Shown here piece by piece: positions 43,067 through 51,283 of a stretch of DNA of 64,000 nt. Location: positions 1,364,001 to 1,428,000 of the forward strand of contig NZ_JBBOBR010000001.1 in the NCBI RefSeq assembly GCF_038002165.1, written 5' to 3'. The position numbers and the translations under genes are program-made. The notes under the pieces were generated by a model. The model did no database searches. It saw only the letters and a list, made by a program, of their open reading frames with translations, and was not told the DNA's origin. This stretch comes from Cytobacillus sp. FSL H8-0458 (lineage in GTDB: Bacteria; Bacillota; Bacilli; Bacillales; Cytobacillaceae). The first letter of the stretch is position 1. Every line of letters starts with the position of its first letter.

Positions 43067-43911
43067 TTCCTTTTGATTTTGAGTATTATAGACCAGCAGC
43101 CTTAAAAGAAGCGACCAATTTATATAAGGAGCTGCTGGAGTCCGGGAAGGAACCTGTCATTTTTGCAGGAGGAACGGAAATCATTACACTTGGCCGGCTA
43201 AATGAGATGAAGACAGGGGCCGTTATTGATATTAAAGGTATTCCTGAGTGCAATACTTTCGGTTTTAAAGGAGATCATTTGTTTACAGGTGCCTCCCTCC
43301 GATTAACCGAAATAGAGGAAATCAATCTCTTCCCGCTCTTAAGCAAAACAGTGAGTGAAATAGCTGACCGGACAGCGAGAAATAAAATAACGGCAGGAGG
43401 AAATATCTGCGGGCAGACATTTTACCGTGAAGCCGTATTGCCATTTCTTTTAACCGACAGTGAAATGATGATAGCACATAGTAAAGGCATTCGAAACGTT
43501 CCGATACATGATATTTTTAAAGGCCGTCTTTTGTTAAAGCCCGGAGAATTCCTTGTGGGAATGAAAACACATAAAAAGTATCTACATGTCCCGTTTGAAA
43601 GCATTAAAAGGAGGCGCCAGTGGGATACGGGCTATCCGCTGCTTACCGCAGCTGCTGTCAAGGCTGAAGGCAGGATCCGAATCGCGATCAGCGGCCTGGC
43701 TGATTTTCCTTTCCGAGCTTTCCAAATAGAAGAAGCTCTAGGGAGCAGGGGAACTGGTGTGGAAGAAAGAGTGGCCGAAGCCATCCGTACTGTTAATATG
43801 CAGGTTCTGGATGACTCCGAAGGTTCTTCTGAATACCGGTTATTTGTTCTGAGGAACATCCTGTTGGATATAGCTGACAAATTAGGAGGAGAGCACTTTG
43901 GAGGATACTAG
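43063..43911 (+). CDS. Molybdenum hydroxylase FAD-binding subunit
   Basis: 282 aa from TTG 43063, which overlaps the preceding stop (TTGA) and follows AAAGGAGG; a longer reading from 42976 is rejected. Seen: the FAD-binding PVIFAGGTEIITLGR (family AGGTD), TGASLRLTEIEEI, NKITAGGNICGQ and a C-terminal CO_deh_flav_C domain. It passes electrons from the Fe-S subunit to NAD+ or another acceptor. Typical length is about 280-290 aa. Confidence 0.92.
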   Translation: MIPFDFEYYRPAALKEATNLYKELLESGKEPVIFAGGTEIITLGRLNEMKTGAVIDIKGIPECNTFGFKGDHLFTGASLRLTEIEEINLFPLLSKTVSEIADRTARNKITAGGNICGQTFYREAVLPFLLTDSEMMIAHSKGIRNVPIHDIFKGRLLLKPGEFLVGMKTHKKYLHVPFESIKRRRQWDTGYPLLTAAAVKAEGRIRIAISGLADFPFRAFQIEEALGSRGTGVEERVAEAIRTVNMQVLDDSEGSSEYRLFVLRNILLDIADKLGGEHFGGY

Positions 43912-44377
43912 CTCCTTGCATACGAACGCTCTATTGTCTGTAAATGGGGAAGAAAAAAGAGTTTACTTTCGAAATGCAGAACTTCTATTAGGGGTGCTGC
44001 GCAATACTCTTGGATTGACAGGTGCAAAACCAGGCTGCCTAAATGGAGACTGCGGTGCATGTACGGTCAATATAGACGGAATAGCCCAGAAGTCATGTCT
44101 GGTTCTGGCCATTGAAACAATCGGCAAAGACATTACCACTATTGAAGGGATTCAGGAACCAATCCAGGGAGCCTTTATTGAACACTTCGCCTTTCAATGC
44201 GGATACTGCACTCCCGGCTTCATCATGAACTGCCATTCCCTATTGCTGAATCGCACCAATCCCTCTGATGAAGAAATAACCGAATGGCTGGAGTCGAATA
44301 TTTGCAGGTGTACAGGATATCAGGAAATAAAGGAAGCTGTTAAAGCAGCGATAGAGATTTCCAGAAATAATATCTAA
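43898..44377 (+). CDS. Molybdenum hydroxylase 2Fe-2S subunit
   Basis: 159 aa; TTG start after GGAGGAG, overlapping the FAD subunit by 14 bases. Plant-type cluster GCLNGDCGACTVNIDG...C and the second cluster QCGYCTPG...CRCTGYQ are complete, with all eight Cys ligands. It completes the three-subunit enzyme. Last gene of the operon. Confidence 0.94.
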   Translation: MEDTSSLHTNALLSVNGEEKRVYFRNAELLLGVLRNTLGLTGAKPGCLNGDCGACTVNIDGIAQKSCLVLAIETIGKDITTIEGIQEPIQGAFIEHFAFQCGYCTPGFIMNCHSLLLNRTNPSDEEITEWLESNICRCTGYQEIKEAVKAAIEISRNNI

Positions 44378-44542
44378 TGTTTTAAAGTGAGAATGAAAGC
44401 GTGCTAATGCCAGCTGTTTGTTGTGAAAGATTACTAAAGCTCCTTTGCTGAAGCCAAAAAAGGCATTAAAGCACCGATGGCTCCGTCACTTATAAAATGT
44501 CTAAGTGCAAACATAGAAGCCCGATTTGGTTGAAGAGAGTAA

Positions 44543-44672
44543 GAAATGGTCGCCATGGAGGTCTCATGAAGCCCCAAATGGGTGGAGAGCGAAGGAAATG
44601 GTCGCCATGGAGGGTTCATGAAGCCTCAAATGGGTGGAGAGCGAATGAAATGGTCGCCATGGAAGGCTCAAT
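44543..44672. repeat. 52-bp tandem repeat, about 2.5 copies
   Basis: Units begin GAAATGGTCGCCATGG at 44543, 44595 and 44647 (exact 52-bp spacing) and continue AGGxxTCATGAAGCCxCAAATGGGTGGAGAGCGAA. Differences between copies are few. The palindromic core GGTCGCCATGGAGG recurs. It lies after the molybdenum hydroxylase operon; no gene frame is convincing. Confidence 0.85.
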
Positions 44673-44690
44673 CCTTACACATAATGAATG

Positions 44691-44725
44691 GTGCGTGCCT
44701 TAAATAAAAAAAGGCACGCCTATTT
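44691..44725 (+). terminator. Terminator before the FAS1 gene
   Basis: GCGTGCCT pairs with AGGCACGC over an A-rich loop, followed by TATTTTGT. Confidence 0.7.
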
Positions 44726-44809
44726 TGTATGAAACAAATCAAATTAATTTTATAAAAAATTATTCCACTCTGGATAAAACTTACAATCAAACAAATAATA
44801 AAGTTTGGA

Positions 44810-44834
44810 GTTTACATAGTTGATTTGTGTAAAC
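44810..44834 (+). promoter_or_regulatory. Palindrome GTTTACA-N11-TGTAAAC
   Basis: A perfect 7-bp inverted repeat ending 26 bp before the FAS1 start codon. It could be an operator or a transcript hairpin. Confidence 0.4.
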
Positions 44835-44860
44835 CATTTTTGAAAAAGGAGGATTTTCAA

Positions 44861-45352
44861 ATGAAAAAATTAGCTGTCATTTCCATGGTTTTTATGATGC
44901 TGCTTTCCTTCTCTGGACTGGCATCAGCTGCAGAAAACAATGGTACTAAGAAAGACATCGTTGATACTGCTGTACAAGCTGGGGATTTTAAGATCCTGGC
45001 GGCTGCTTTGGAGAAAGCAGGGCTGATTGAAACGCTTAAAGGTGAAGGACCATTCACTGTATTTGCTCCAACAGATGCGGCTTTCAACAAGCTTCTGAAG
45101 GAATTGAACATTACGGCAGAACAGTTATTGGCAAGAAAGGATCTGAAGGATATTTTGCTTTATCACGTGGTTCCGGGTAAAGTCATGTCTTCTGATTTGA
45201 AGGATGGAATGAAGGCAAAAACACTCGCAGAAAAAGAAGTGACAATTTCCCTTAACCCTGTTAAAGTCAATGATGCAACTGTGGTAACACCTGACATTGC
45301 AGCTTCCAATGGTGTAATCCATGTCATTGACCGGGTATTATTGCCGAAATAG
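44861..45352 (+). CDS. Secreted fasciclin (FAS1) domain protein
   Basis: 163 aa from ATG 44861 after AAGGAGGATTTTCAA. Signal peptide to about residue 24 (cleavage after ASA). One FAS1 domain with motifs [14 protein letters not shown] (H1 region), [10 protein letters not shown] (the YH motif) and [16 protein letters not shown] (H2 region). FAS1 domains mediate adhesion or extracellular matrix binding. No LPxTG or other anchor is seen, so it is likely released. Monocistronic, with a terminator after it. Confidence 0.92.
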   Translation: MKKLAVISMVFMMLLSFSGLASAAENNGTKKDIVDTAVQAGDFKILAAALEKAGLIETLKGEGPFTVFAPTDAAFNKLLKELNITAEQLLARKDLKDILLYHVVPGKVMSSDLKDGMKAKTLAEKEVTISLNPVKVNDATVVTPDIAASNGVIHVIDRVLLPK

Positions 45353-45362
45353 TTCAGAGAAG

Positions 45363-45398
45363 AGACTGAAATTACCTCGGGGTTTCAGTCTTTTTTTG
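45363..45398 (+). terminator. Terminator of FAS1 gene
   Basis: AGACTGAAA pairs with TTTCAGTCT, followed by TTTTTTT. Confidence 0.8.
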
Positions 45399-45739
45399 TC
45401 TCCTTTTCCACTAATTCAAGAATGATCCTGCTGAGAGGGGTCTGTCACAAAATGTTCGAAATTAGAGAAAAATTTGATTTTTTCACCCTGTATTTTATGA
45501 AAAAGACTGAAAAGAGTCTTTAAAGAAGTAACTTGTGATATAAATCACAAATAAAAGTCTCATGCACGGTTCGAAAATTAAGCAGCTCATTATATTTTGT
45601 TTTCCCGCTTCTGTCAATAGTAAGAAAACAGGCTAAGTTATTAAAATGTGTCTAAGAAAGAAGGTAGCAAGTGTGTTACTAAAAAATGATTTTACAATAA
45701 TCAGACAACGTGCCTATAATTAATCTCGGGGTGAGAAAT
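45399..45739 (+). other. Leader region of the DndB-like pair
   Basis: About 340 bp with no gene. It contains a small hairpin (AAAGACTGAAAAGAGTCTTT near 45503), the FNR-type palindrome at 45533-45550, and AT-rich sequence up to the ribosome site GGGGTGAG. Confidence 0.5.
45533..45550 (+). promoter_or_regulatory. FNR/CRP-type site TTGTGATATAAATCACAA
   Basis: Exact TGTGA-N6-TCACA, matching the Bacillus FNR consensus, as an 18-bp perfect palindrome. It lies about 190 bp upstream of the first DndB-like gene. No nearby gene is an anaerobic function, so the target is uncertain. Confidence 0.5.
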
Positions 45740-46834
45740 ATGACAGATATTGGCGTATTAACCAGAATTATGGGATCGTCATACAATCAATTTGGTAAAA
45801 AAGTACTGGCCACTCAGCTTCGGTATGCAACTTTGGAAGCGATTTTTGAAGTGGATGAGGAAGTTCAGAGAAAGCTGGATCCAAAAAGGCGGGTGGAGAT
45901 CAGAGAGTTTATCATCCAATCGCTTGAAGGTGGCAGGGACTTTTATTTTTCCCCATTTGTTTTTTCAGCCAGAGGTGCAATTCGCGAAACAGAGGATGGA
46001 TGGGAACTGACTCCCGGAAGCAAGCTTTACATCATTGATGGACAGCATCGAAGCGCGAGTTTATCATCTGCCATAAGCCACCTTAAATCCAGAAAAGAAT
46101 CAGCTGAAGAAACAGGCAGGCTGGATGAAGCAATTAAACTGCAGACCTATATTGAGAGATTAAGAGAATATCCCGTTGCCATGCAGGTATTCCTGGATTT
46201 AACCACCTCTGAGGAGAAACAGCTTTTTACTGATATCAATACTGAAAGAAGAGATGCACATATCGGGCAGATTATGCTTTTTGATCAGCGTGACCAATAT
46301 ACTGAGCTGACAAGAACTGTTGCAGCGAAGCTTCAGCCTATGTTTGAAATAGAACAAAGCCTTTCCAGAATTTCCATTCACAACTCCGCACTTACATCAT
46401 TAGCCACCATGAAGAGATGCATCATTGCCTTATTTGAAGGTATTTTGACAGTGAAAAAAGGTCTCCCCTATTACAGATGCAACCCGAAGGAAGCCGAAGA
46501 GATTGCAGTCGAGTTTTTTCAGGCATGGCAGCAGATTTTTCCAAAGAAAAGTGCTAACAGACTTAAGTTTGTAAGTGGTTACTCAGGGGTGCAAATAGCT
46601 CTTGCCTATTGTGCCAATCAGCTGACCAGGACTCATAACTTATCCTACAAAGAAACTATACACGAACTCAAACACTTGAAATTCGAGTGCAGCTGGAAGC
46701 ACGATGATCCGATGTTCCAGCACCTGTTTGACAAGCAGACTTCGAAAATTAAAGGCCATTCTGCCACGAGAAAAATCCAGCAGACCTCATTGGAATTCAA
46801 AAAGAAAATCGAACAGGGAGGGCTGAATCCGTGA
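45740..46834 (+). CDS. DndB-like protein with DGQHR motif
   Basis: 364 aa from ATG 45740 after CGGGGTGAG; a reading from 45710 would start inside the leader. The IIDGQHRSASL motif (residues about 98-108) is the signature of DndB/DGQHR proteins. The second conserved block LFTDINTERRDAHIGQ is also present. DndB is the regulator-type component of DNA phosphorothioation systems; here no dndC, D, E or sulfur-transfer gene is within reach. The gene overlaps the next one by GTGA, and that gene encodes a diverged relative, so the pair works together. Function here is unproven. Confidence 0.8.
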   Translation: MTDIGVLTRIMGSSYNQFGKKVLATQLRYATLEAIFEVDEEVQRKLDPKRRVEIREFIIQSLEGGRDFYFSPFVFSARGAIRETEDGWELTPGSKLYIIDGQHRSASLSSAISHLKSRKESAEETGRLDEAIKLQTYIERLREYPVAMQVFLDLTTSEEKQLFTDINTERRDAHIGQIMLFDQRDQYTELTRTVAAKLQPMFEIEQSLSRISIHNSALTSLATMKRCIIALFEGILTVKKGLPYYRCNPKEAEEIAVEFFQAWQQIFPKKSANRLKFVSGYSGVQIALAYCANQLTRTHNLSYKETIHELKHLKFECSWKHDDPMFQHLFDKQTSKIKGHSATRKIQQTSLEFKKKIEQGGLNP

Positions 46835-47865
46835 TTGTTCATGATATTTTTACTAAGCGGCAGACTTTTATAGCGCTGCCTGTTTCCGAACTCGTCAAGA
46901 TGCATAAAGAAGAAAGGCTTATTCTAAGGGACACGAATCAGCTTCAAGTCAGACGGATTAAAAAGTATATCTTCTCGAATGCTGCAGCGGGAGAAATATA
47001 TATGCCGCCGCTGGTTGCATCAGCAGAAGAGGGGATGCTGGGAGGACAAACTCCAGGCAGAATAAAAATCGTAGATGGTTCACACCGGATGAAAGCCCTG
47101 CTTCAGCTCGAGGATCAAATTTTCATGAGTATGAAAAGTGAGAAGGACGAAGAAATCCGGAATGCTTATCATCTTCAATATCTGCTGGAGAAGACAGAGA
47201 TCGCCATTCAGGTCCTTGAAGGCCTCTCCATGGATGAGGAGAACCAGCTTTTTATTGATTTAAACACAAAAGGGAAACAGGTGGCATTGTCCAAGCGAAT
47301 CGCCTATGATTCGAGAGACCGTTTAAACGGGATGACGAACCGGATTCTTCAATCCAATTCCAAGCTGATAGAAGCAGGTGTGGAGACCGAAAAAAGGGCT
47401 ATTATTCGGCCTGCTAATAAGAAGTTTCTCTCACTTTCCCAGCTGCGTTTGCTTGTGGCCAATTTTCTGGCAGGCAAGCTTCTAAGCAGATCGGATGAAT
47501 GGAAGGAGAATGCCGGGGGAGAGGATGAAGCTTATATGGATATCGTAAATTCCTGGTTCGATAAACTCTTCTCCTTTGATTCTCCTGCAAGAATCGGAAA
47601 CTATCACGAAACCATGCTGGCGAGCTTCCCGGTCATTCAGGCCGTATCGTTATACGCAATGAAAGACTGGGAAAATCAATCCCTGACTGCCAAAGCACAG
47701 AGTCTGGCTGAGCGGATGGATGGCATAAAGGAAGTGAACTGGAGCAGCACGAATCCGGAATGGAGAAGCTTTGACGGAATGGCAAGAGGAGAATTCTTTT
47801 ACCTGGATAAAAGCAAGGGAAATATAGAGGAGATCGCCAATTGGCTGGAGGCGCAAAGGAGGTGA
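46831..47865 (+). CDS. Second DndB-like protein with DGSHR motif
   Basis: 344 aa, GTG start coupled to the first gene (4-base overlap). The active-like motif reads IVDGSHRMKAL (residues about 80-90), with Q replaced by S, and the second block reads LFIDLNTKGKQVALSK. Overall order matches its partner, so the two are paralogues, but similarity is low. Together they form a two-gene unit. The substitution may mark a division of labour between the two (inference). Confidence 0.75.
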   Translation: MIVHDIFTKRQTFIALPVSELVKMHKEERLILRDTNQLQVRRIKKYIFSNAAAGEIYMPPLVASAEEGMLGGQTPGRIKIVDGSHRMKALLQLEDQIFMSMKSEKDEEIRNAYHLQYLLEKTEIAIQVLEGLSMDEENQLFIDLNTKGKQVALSKRIAYDSRDRLNGMTNRILQSNSKLIEAGVETEKRAIIRPANKKFLSLSQLRLLVANFLAGKLLSRSDEWKENAGGEDEAYMDIVNSWFDKLFSFDSPARIGNYHETMLASFPVIQAVSLYAMKDWENQSLTAKAQSLAERMDGIKEVNWSSTNPEWRSFDGMARGEFFYLDKSKGNIEEIANWLEAQRR

Positions 47866-47882
47866 GCATGATGTAACAGCAT

Positions 47883-47969
47883 AAAAAAACCCTCAGGCGG
47901 GTCTTGGTCGACGATAGCCTGAGAGTCTCGGTGAGATGGAGTATACCAGCTCATAAGTTAGTATACTCC
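47883..47969 (-). promoter_or_regulatory. Two hairpins between the DndB-like pair and comK-like gene; minus-strand terminator
   Basis: CTCAGGC (47892) pairs with GCCTGAG (47917), with a run of A on the plus-strand left side, i.e. T7 after the stem on the minus strand. Next to it GGAGTATAC (47938) pairs with GTATACTCC (47961). The second palindrome could offer a TATACT -10 to a short minus-strand RNA ending at the first. Confidence 0.45.
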
Positions 47970-48019
47970 TTAATTTATAATTTTTAAATAGTGAAGTTTA
48001 AGGGAGGGTATTAATTACA

Positions 48020-48583
48020 ATGAATGCATTACTAATACAGGAGTATATAATCATTCCGGAAACGAAATCAATCAGGGCCCATTATAACGAAGAAGGAGAA
48101 TGCTGCAGTTTGGTTTTGGAAGGGAATTATACGTTTATGGTAAAGAAGAAACCGATTGAGATCATAGATGAGAGCATAAACTATTACGGCTTTGATCTGA
48201 ATGGTGCATCAAGCGGTTCGAGAACCATACTTGGACCCTGCAGGGCTGCACCCGTTCGAATTCCAGGCGGTATGGACATGTATTGGTTTCCTCATATTTC
48301 ACCCGGGCACGATGAATGTGTGTGGTTTGCGCTTCATCATGTGGATGCCATCATGCCAGAGGGCTATAATACCTCAAAAGTTTATGTGAGCGGCGGTCAT
48401 TGTTTTAAACTGAATGCGGCTGAAAAAGAGGTCTCTATGAAATATGACCGGACAGAGAAGCTGGCATCAAGAATATCCAAGCGTAAGGAAAACACCTTCA
48501 GCTTTATTATGGAAAGGACCACCGATACTTACTCGGTTAAAAAAGGAAGGCGGAATTATATTATTGAATGGAAGAAAGAGTAG
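48020..48583 (+). CDS. comK: ComK-like competence transcription factor
   Basis: 187 aa, close to the 192 aa of B. subtilis ComK. ATG after AAGGGAGGG. Shared pattern with ComK: VKKKPIEIIDESINYYGFDLNGASSGSR (ComK: NMKPLQIVDRSCRFFGSSYAGRKAG), then PVRIPGGMDMYWFPHISPGHDECVWFALHHV (ComK: FLFPTLSSTRPQCGWISHVHV). The C-terminal tail differs. ComK switches on DNA-uptake genes. Some Bacilli carry two versions, and I cannot tell which this is. Two palindromic elements lie just upstream. Confidence 0.75.
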   Translation: MNALLIQEYIIIPETKSIRAHYNEEGECCSLVLEGNYTFMVKKKPIEIIDESINYYGFDLNGASSGSRTILGPCRAAPVRIPGGMDMYWFPHISPGHDECVWFALHHVDAIMPEGYNTSKVYVSGGHCFKLNAAEKEVSMKYDRTEKLASRISKRKENTFSFIMERTTDTYSVKKGRRNYIIEWKKE

Positions 48584-48612
48584 CAGCAGATAGCGTCTGT
48601 TGCCGGCTTATG

Positions 48613-48643
48613 GGTGCCTGTCCCGCATAATGGGATAGGCGCT
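48613..48643. repeat. GCCTGTCCC-type hairpin repeat
   Basis: GCCTGTCCC pairs with GGGATAGGC around GCATAAT. It may double as the terminator of the comK-like gene. Confidence 0.6.
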
Positions 48644-48760
48644 TTCTGAAACGGGATATTAGTGAGTCAGACGCATATTCTTGACCAAGCTCAGATCCCA
48701 AAATTCTTGTCTGATTCGACATAGTTCCTGATATAATGATAAGAGAAGGAGGTGAGAAAG

Positions 48761-49162
48761 GTGGAAAAAGTACTGAATTTAATCCTGAACAAGCTTGAAT
48801 CATTAGATCATAAAGTGGATTCCATGGACAAAAGGCTGGACGCACTGGGCCAAAAGGTCAGCTCGATGGATAAAAGGCTGGACGCACTGGACCAAAAGGT
48901 CAGCTCGATGGATAAGAGGCTGACTGCAGACTTAAAACGGCATGAGGACCTTATCCAGCAATTGATTCATAGTGTCGCTGGCTCTAATGTTAAAATAAAT
49001 GAAATGAATGAAAAATTGTCTGTTATTGATGCTAAAGCAGATCAGGCTATTGAACAAATTGCCGATCTTAGAGAATCATCAGCATCTAAGCATGACCTTG
49101 CTTATTATGATCAGAAGATTTCAGAGCACTCCCGGCAGATCTATAAGCTGAACAATCAGTAA
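48761..49162 (+). CDS. Coiled-coil protein with 14-residue repeats
   Basis: 133 aa from GTG 48761 with AAGGAGGTGA upstream; GTG 48752 overlaps that site. Nearly all of it is heptad-patterned helix: MEKVLNLILNKLESLDHKVDSM, then units close to DKRLDALGQKVSSM and DKRLDALDQKVSSM, with a less regular second half. At DNA level these units are near-identical 42-bp direct repeats (48831-48915), so the coil length could vary by recombination. No known domain or membrane segment. Function unknown; possible structural or DNA-associated role. Confidence 0.8.
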   Translation: MEKVLNLILNKLESLDHKVDSMDKRLDALGQKVSSMDKRLDALDQKVSSMDKRLTADLKRHEDLIQQLIHSVAGSNVKINEMNEKLSVIDAKADQAIEQIADLRESSASKHDLAYYDQKISEHSRQIYKLNNQ

Positions 49163-49215
49163 TCCTCCAGAAGAACACTTCGTACTATCTTCATCTTCAA
49201 AAATTGTTCCAAATC

Positions 49216-49262
49216 AGGCACCTGACCTCATGCATTGGACTAAGAGGACAGGTGTTTTCATT
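49216..49262 (+). terminator. Hairpin after coiled-coil gene (GCCTGTCCC-like)
   Basis: GGCACCTG pairs with CAGGTG(TT) across a 27-base loop, then TTTTCATTTTT. Confidence 0.5.
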
Positions 49263-49354
49263 TTTCTGATCTACCTATATGAAAATTTAACAGGGCTGCG
49301 TCGTACAATTAATGCAGAAAGATGATGACATAACTCAAAGGGAGATAAACATAC

Positions 49355-50095
49355 ATGAAAAACCTGACCATATTCACCACTTCAGCCGCAAAGCCAAATA
49401 TCGTCGTGAATCTTGCTGATGAATCAGACCGAATGGACCCTCCAGCAGGCTGGAGCGTCTCAGCCGAGAATCCTGAAGATATCATCCATGGATTCTCTCA
49501 ATTAAAGATCAAGAATGAATACAAGCTAAGAGCCTATCAATATTTCAGCGGCGGAAACGGCAATGGTATGGTCTGGGCGATTCCGGCTGCAGCGGAGCTT
49601 CCGGATCCGGACCTTTGCGAGCGATTGGATGACTTTTTCCTCAGTCCGCCTAAGCCTCAGTTTGCATTGGAGGATTTTATGGGTGCGATTGATGGAGACA
49701 GGTCACCTTTATCTTATCTCCAGGCGGCGATTGCTTTCCATGAGCTTCATGAATTTGGTGCGATATGGCATGGATGTTCATGGGGACAGGATCGGATTTT
49801 GCCTTATACGGATGATTACAGAGAAGAGATGCGTTCAGATATAGACGAGCGGGATCCGAGAATAGAAGACTACTTGAATTTTGTTCACCCGTGGGATGAA
49901 CTGAAGGAAATTCCGGATATCCTAAATCCTCATTTTTTCTATAAAAATGGAAAACCGGTAATCATTTTTTATACGATTAATGATATCGGCTATTACAAAT
50001 TAAACCGGTACATCCATACCTTTGCAAAGGAATCCTATATCCAGAAGGTAAAACGTGAAGAAATTGGGTCAGGTCCAGGGGGAATTATTTTCTGA
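49355..50095 (+). CDS. Uncharacterised protein
   Basis: 246 aa, soluble, acidic; ATG after AGGGAGATAAAC. I do not recognise a family. Visible features: an N-terminal part with IFTTSAAKPNIVVNL, a GGNGNGMVWAIPAAAELPDPD stretch, a His/Trp-rich centre (FHELHEFGAIWHGCSWGQDRIL) that could bind a metal or cofactor, and a C-terminal KREEIGSGPGGIIF. It lies alone between a coiled-coil gene and ctaB. Confidence 0.65.
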   Translation: MKNLTIFTTSAAKPNIVVNLADESDRMDPPAGWSVSAENPEDIIHGFSQLKIKNEYKLRAYQYFSGGNGNGMVWAIPAAAELPDPDLCERLDDFFLSPPKPQFALEDFMGAIDGDRSPLSYLQAAIAFHELHEFGAIWHGCSWGQDRILPYTDDYREEMRSDIDERDPRIEDYLNFVHPWDELKEIPDILNPHFFYKNGKPVIIFYTINDIGYYKLNRYIHTFAKESYIQKVKREEIGSGPGGIIF

Positions 50096-50325
50096 TTGAA
50101 ATGAAACAAAGATGTCACGATTATAAGCCCCATTACCATGCAAATAATGTTAGAATCAACAGGGAGGACTAAGCGGCAGGCAAGGTTCTCTTTTCTATTT
50201 GCAGAGAGTTTACCAGCATTGGGATTTTTCAGAAATCATTGAGCATCAACTCCTGTTATAATAGGTGTATAATGAGTATTGGCGTATAGAGAAAGAGAGA
50301 ATAATTAAAAGGGGAAGAATTGATC

Positions 50326-51243
50326 ATGAAAGAGGAAGAAACCCTGAAGACGCAGGGACGGCCTTTATCAAAGATCCTCGCACTGACAGTCAAAACAGGG
50401 ATTATAAAATCCAACCTGATCCCGATGTTTGCAGGATTAACACTGGCCTTATATACGTATGACTTCGGCCTTCTGGAGAAGCTGCCCGAGATTTTGCTGG
50501 CCTTTATAGGTTCAAGCCTTGTAATGGGGGCAGCAGGGGCGTTTAATAATTTATATGACCGTGATATCGACTCGATCATGAAGCGGACTCAAAGCAGACC
50601 AACTGTCACAGGGGAAATCAAGCCTAAGCAGGTATTGTGGCTTGCAAGCTTCATGTCTGTGTTTGGAATTCTCGCTCTTGCCTTCACGACTCCGTTAGCG
50701 GGGCTGCTTGGATTTTTAGGGCTGTTTTTTTATGTGGTTCCTTACACGATGTGGAGCAAGAGAAGAACCATTTATAACACGGAGATCGGAAGCATTTCAG
50801 GTGCGATGCCGCCGCTTATCGGCTGGGCTGCCATCCATCCTGATATCACGCATCCTGCGATCCTTGGGCTGTTCATCATCACCATCATCTGGCAAATGCC
50901 GCACTTTTATGCGATTGCGATAAGGAAGCATGATGAATATAAAGCGGCGAATGTGCCGATGCTGCCTGTTGTTAAAGGCGTCAGAAGGACATATATTCAG
51001 ACGAATGTTTATTTAGTTGTTCTGATCGGGATCAGCTTTCTGCTGGGTTCCTTAAGCACCGGTCTTATGCTCGTAGCATTGCTCCTAGGGATTGCCTGGC
51101 TGGCACTTAGTATCTACGGCTATAAACGGATGGATCCGGAAAAATGGGCAAAATCCCTGTTTATCTTTTCACTAGTCCATATGACAGTTCTTTTTTCGAC
51201 GGTGATTATTTACTCGATTATGGGGATTATTTTTGATTTATAA
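50326..51243 (+). CDS. ctaB: Protoheme IX farnesyltransferase (heme O synthase)
   Basis: 305 aa from ATG 50326 (AAAAGGGG upstream; TTG 50320 is possible). Seven to nine membrane segments. Prenyltransferase motifs: NNLYDRDIDSIMKRTQSRP, the NxxxDxxxD site for Mg-farnesyl diphosphate, and YVVPYTMWSKRRTIYNTEIGSISGAMPPLIGWAA; conserved WQMPHFYAIA. It makes heme O from heme B for terminal oxidases. It is not beside cta oxidase genes here, so it may be a second copy (Bacillus genomes often have two). Confidence 0.96.
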   Translation: MKEEETLKTQGRPLSKILALTVKTGIIKSNLIPMFAGLTLALYTYDFGLLEKLPEILLAFIGSSLVMGAAGAFNNLYDRDIDSIMKRTQSRPTVTGEIKPKQVLWLASFMSVFGILALAFTTPLAGLLGFLGLFFYVVPYTMWSKRRTIYNTEIGSISGAMPPLIGWAAIHPDITHPAILGLFIITIIWQMPHFYAIAIRKHDEYKAANVPMLPVVKGVRRTYIQTNVYLVVLIGISFLLGSLSTGLMLVALLLGIAWLALSIYGYKRMDPEKWAKSLFIFSLVHMTVLFSTVIIYSIMGIIFDL

Positions 51244-51245
51244 AA

Positions 51246-51281
51246 AAACAGACACACTGAACAATCAGTGTGTCTGTTACT
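51246..51281. terminator. Two-way terminator between ctaB and HAAS gene
   Basis: AACAGACACACTGA pairs with TCAGTGTGTCTGTT around ACAA, with A7 before it. The minus-strand gene ends at 51284. Confidence 0.85.
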
Positions 51282-51283
51282 GT

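Noticed and set aside
45560..45580. Group II intron-like string (CATGCACGGTTCG) upstream of the DndB-like pair
   Set aside because: Only about a dozen bases match and no intron domain V or reverse transcriptase is visible; treated as chance.
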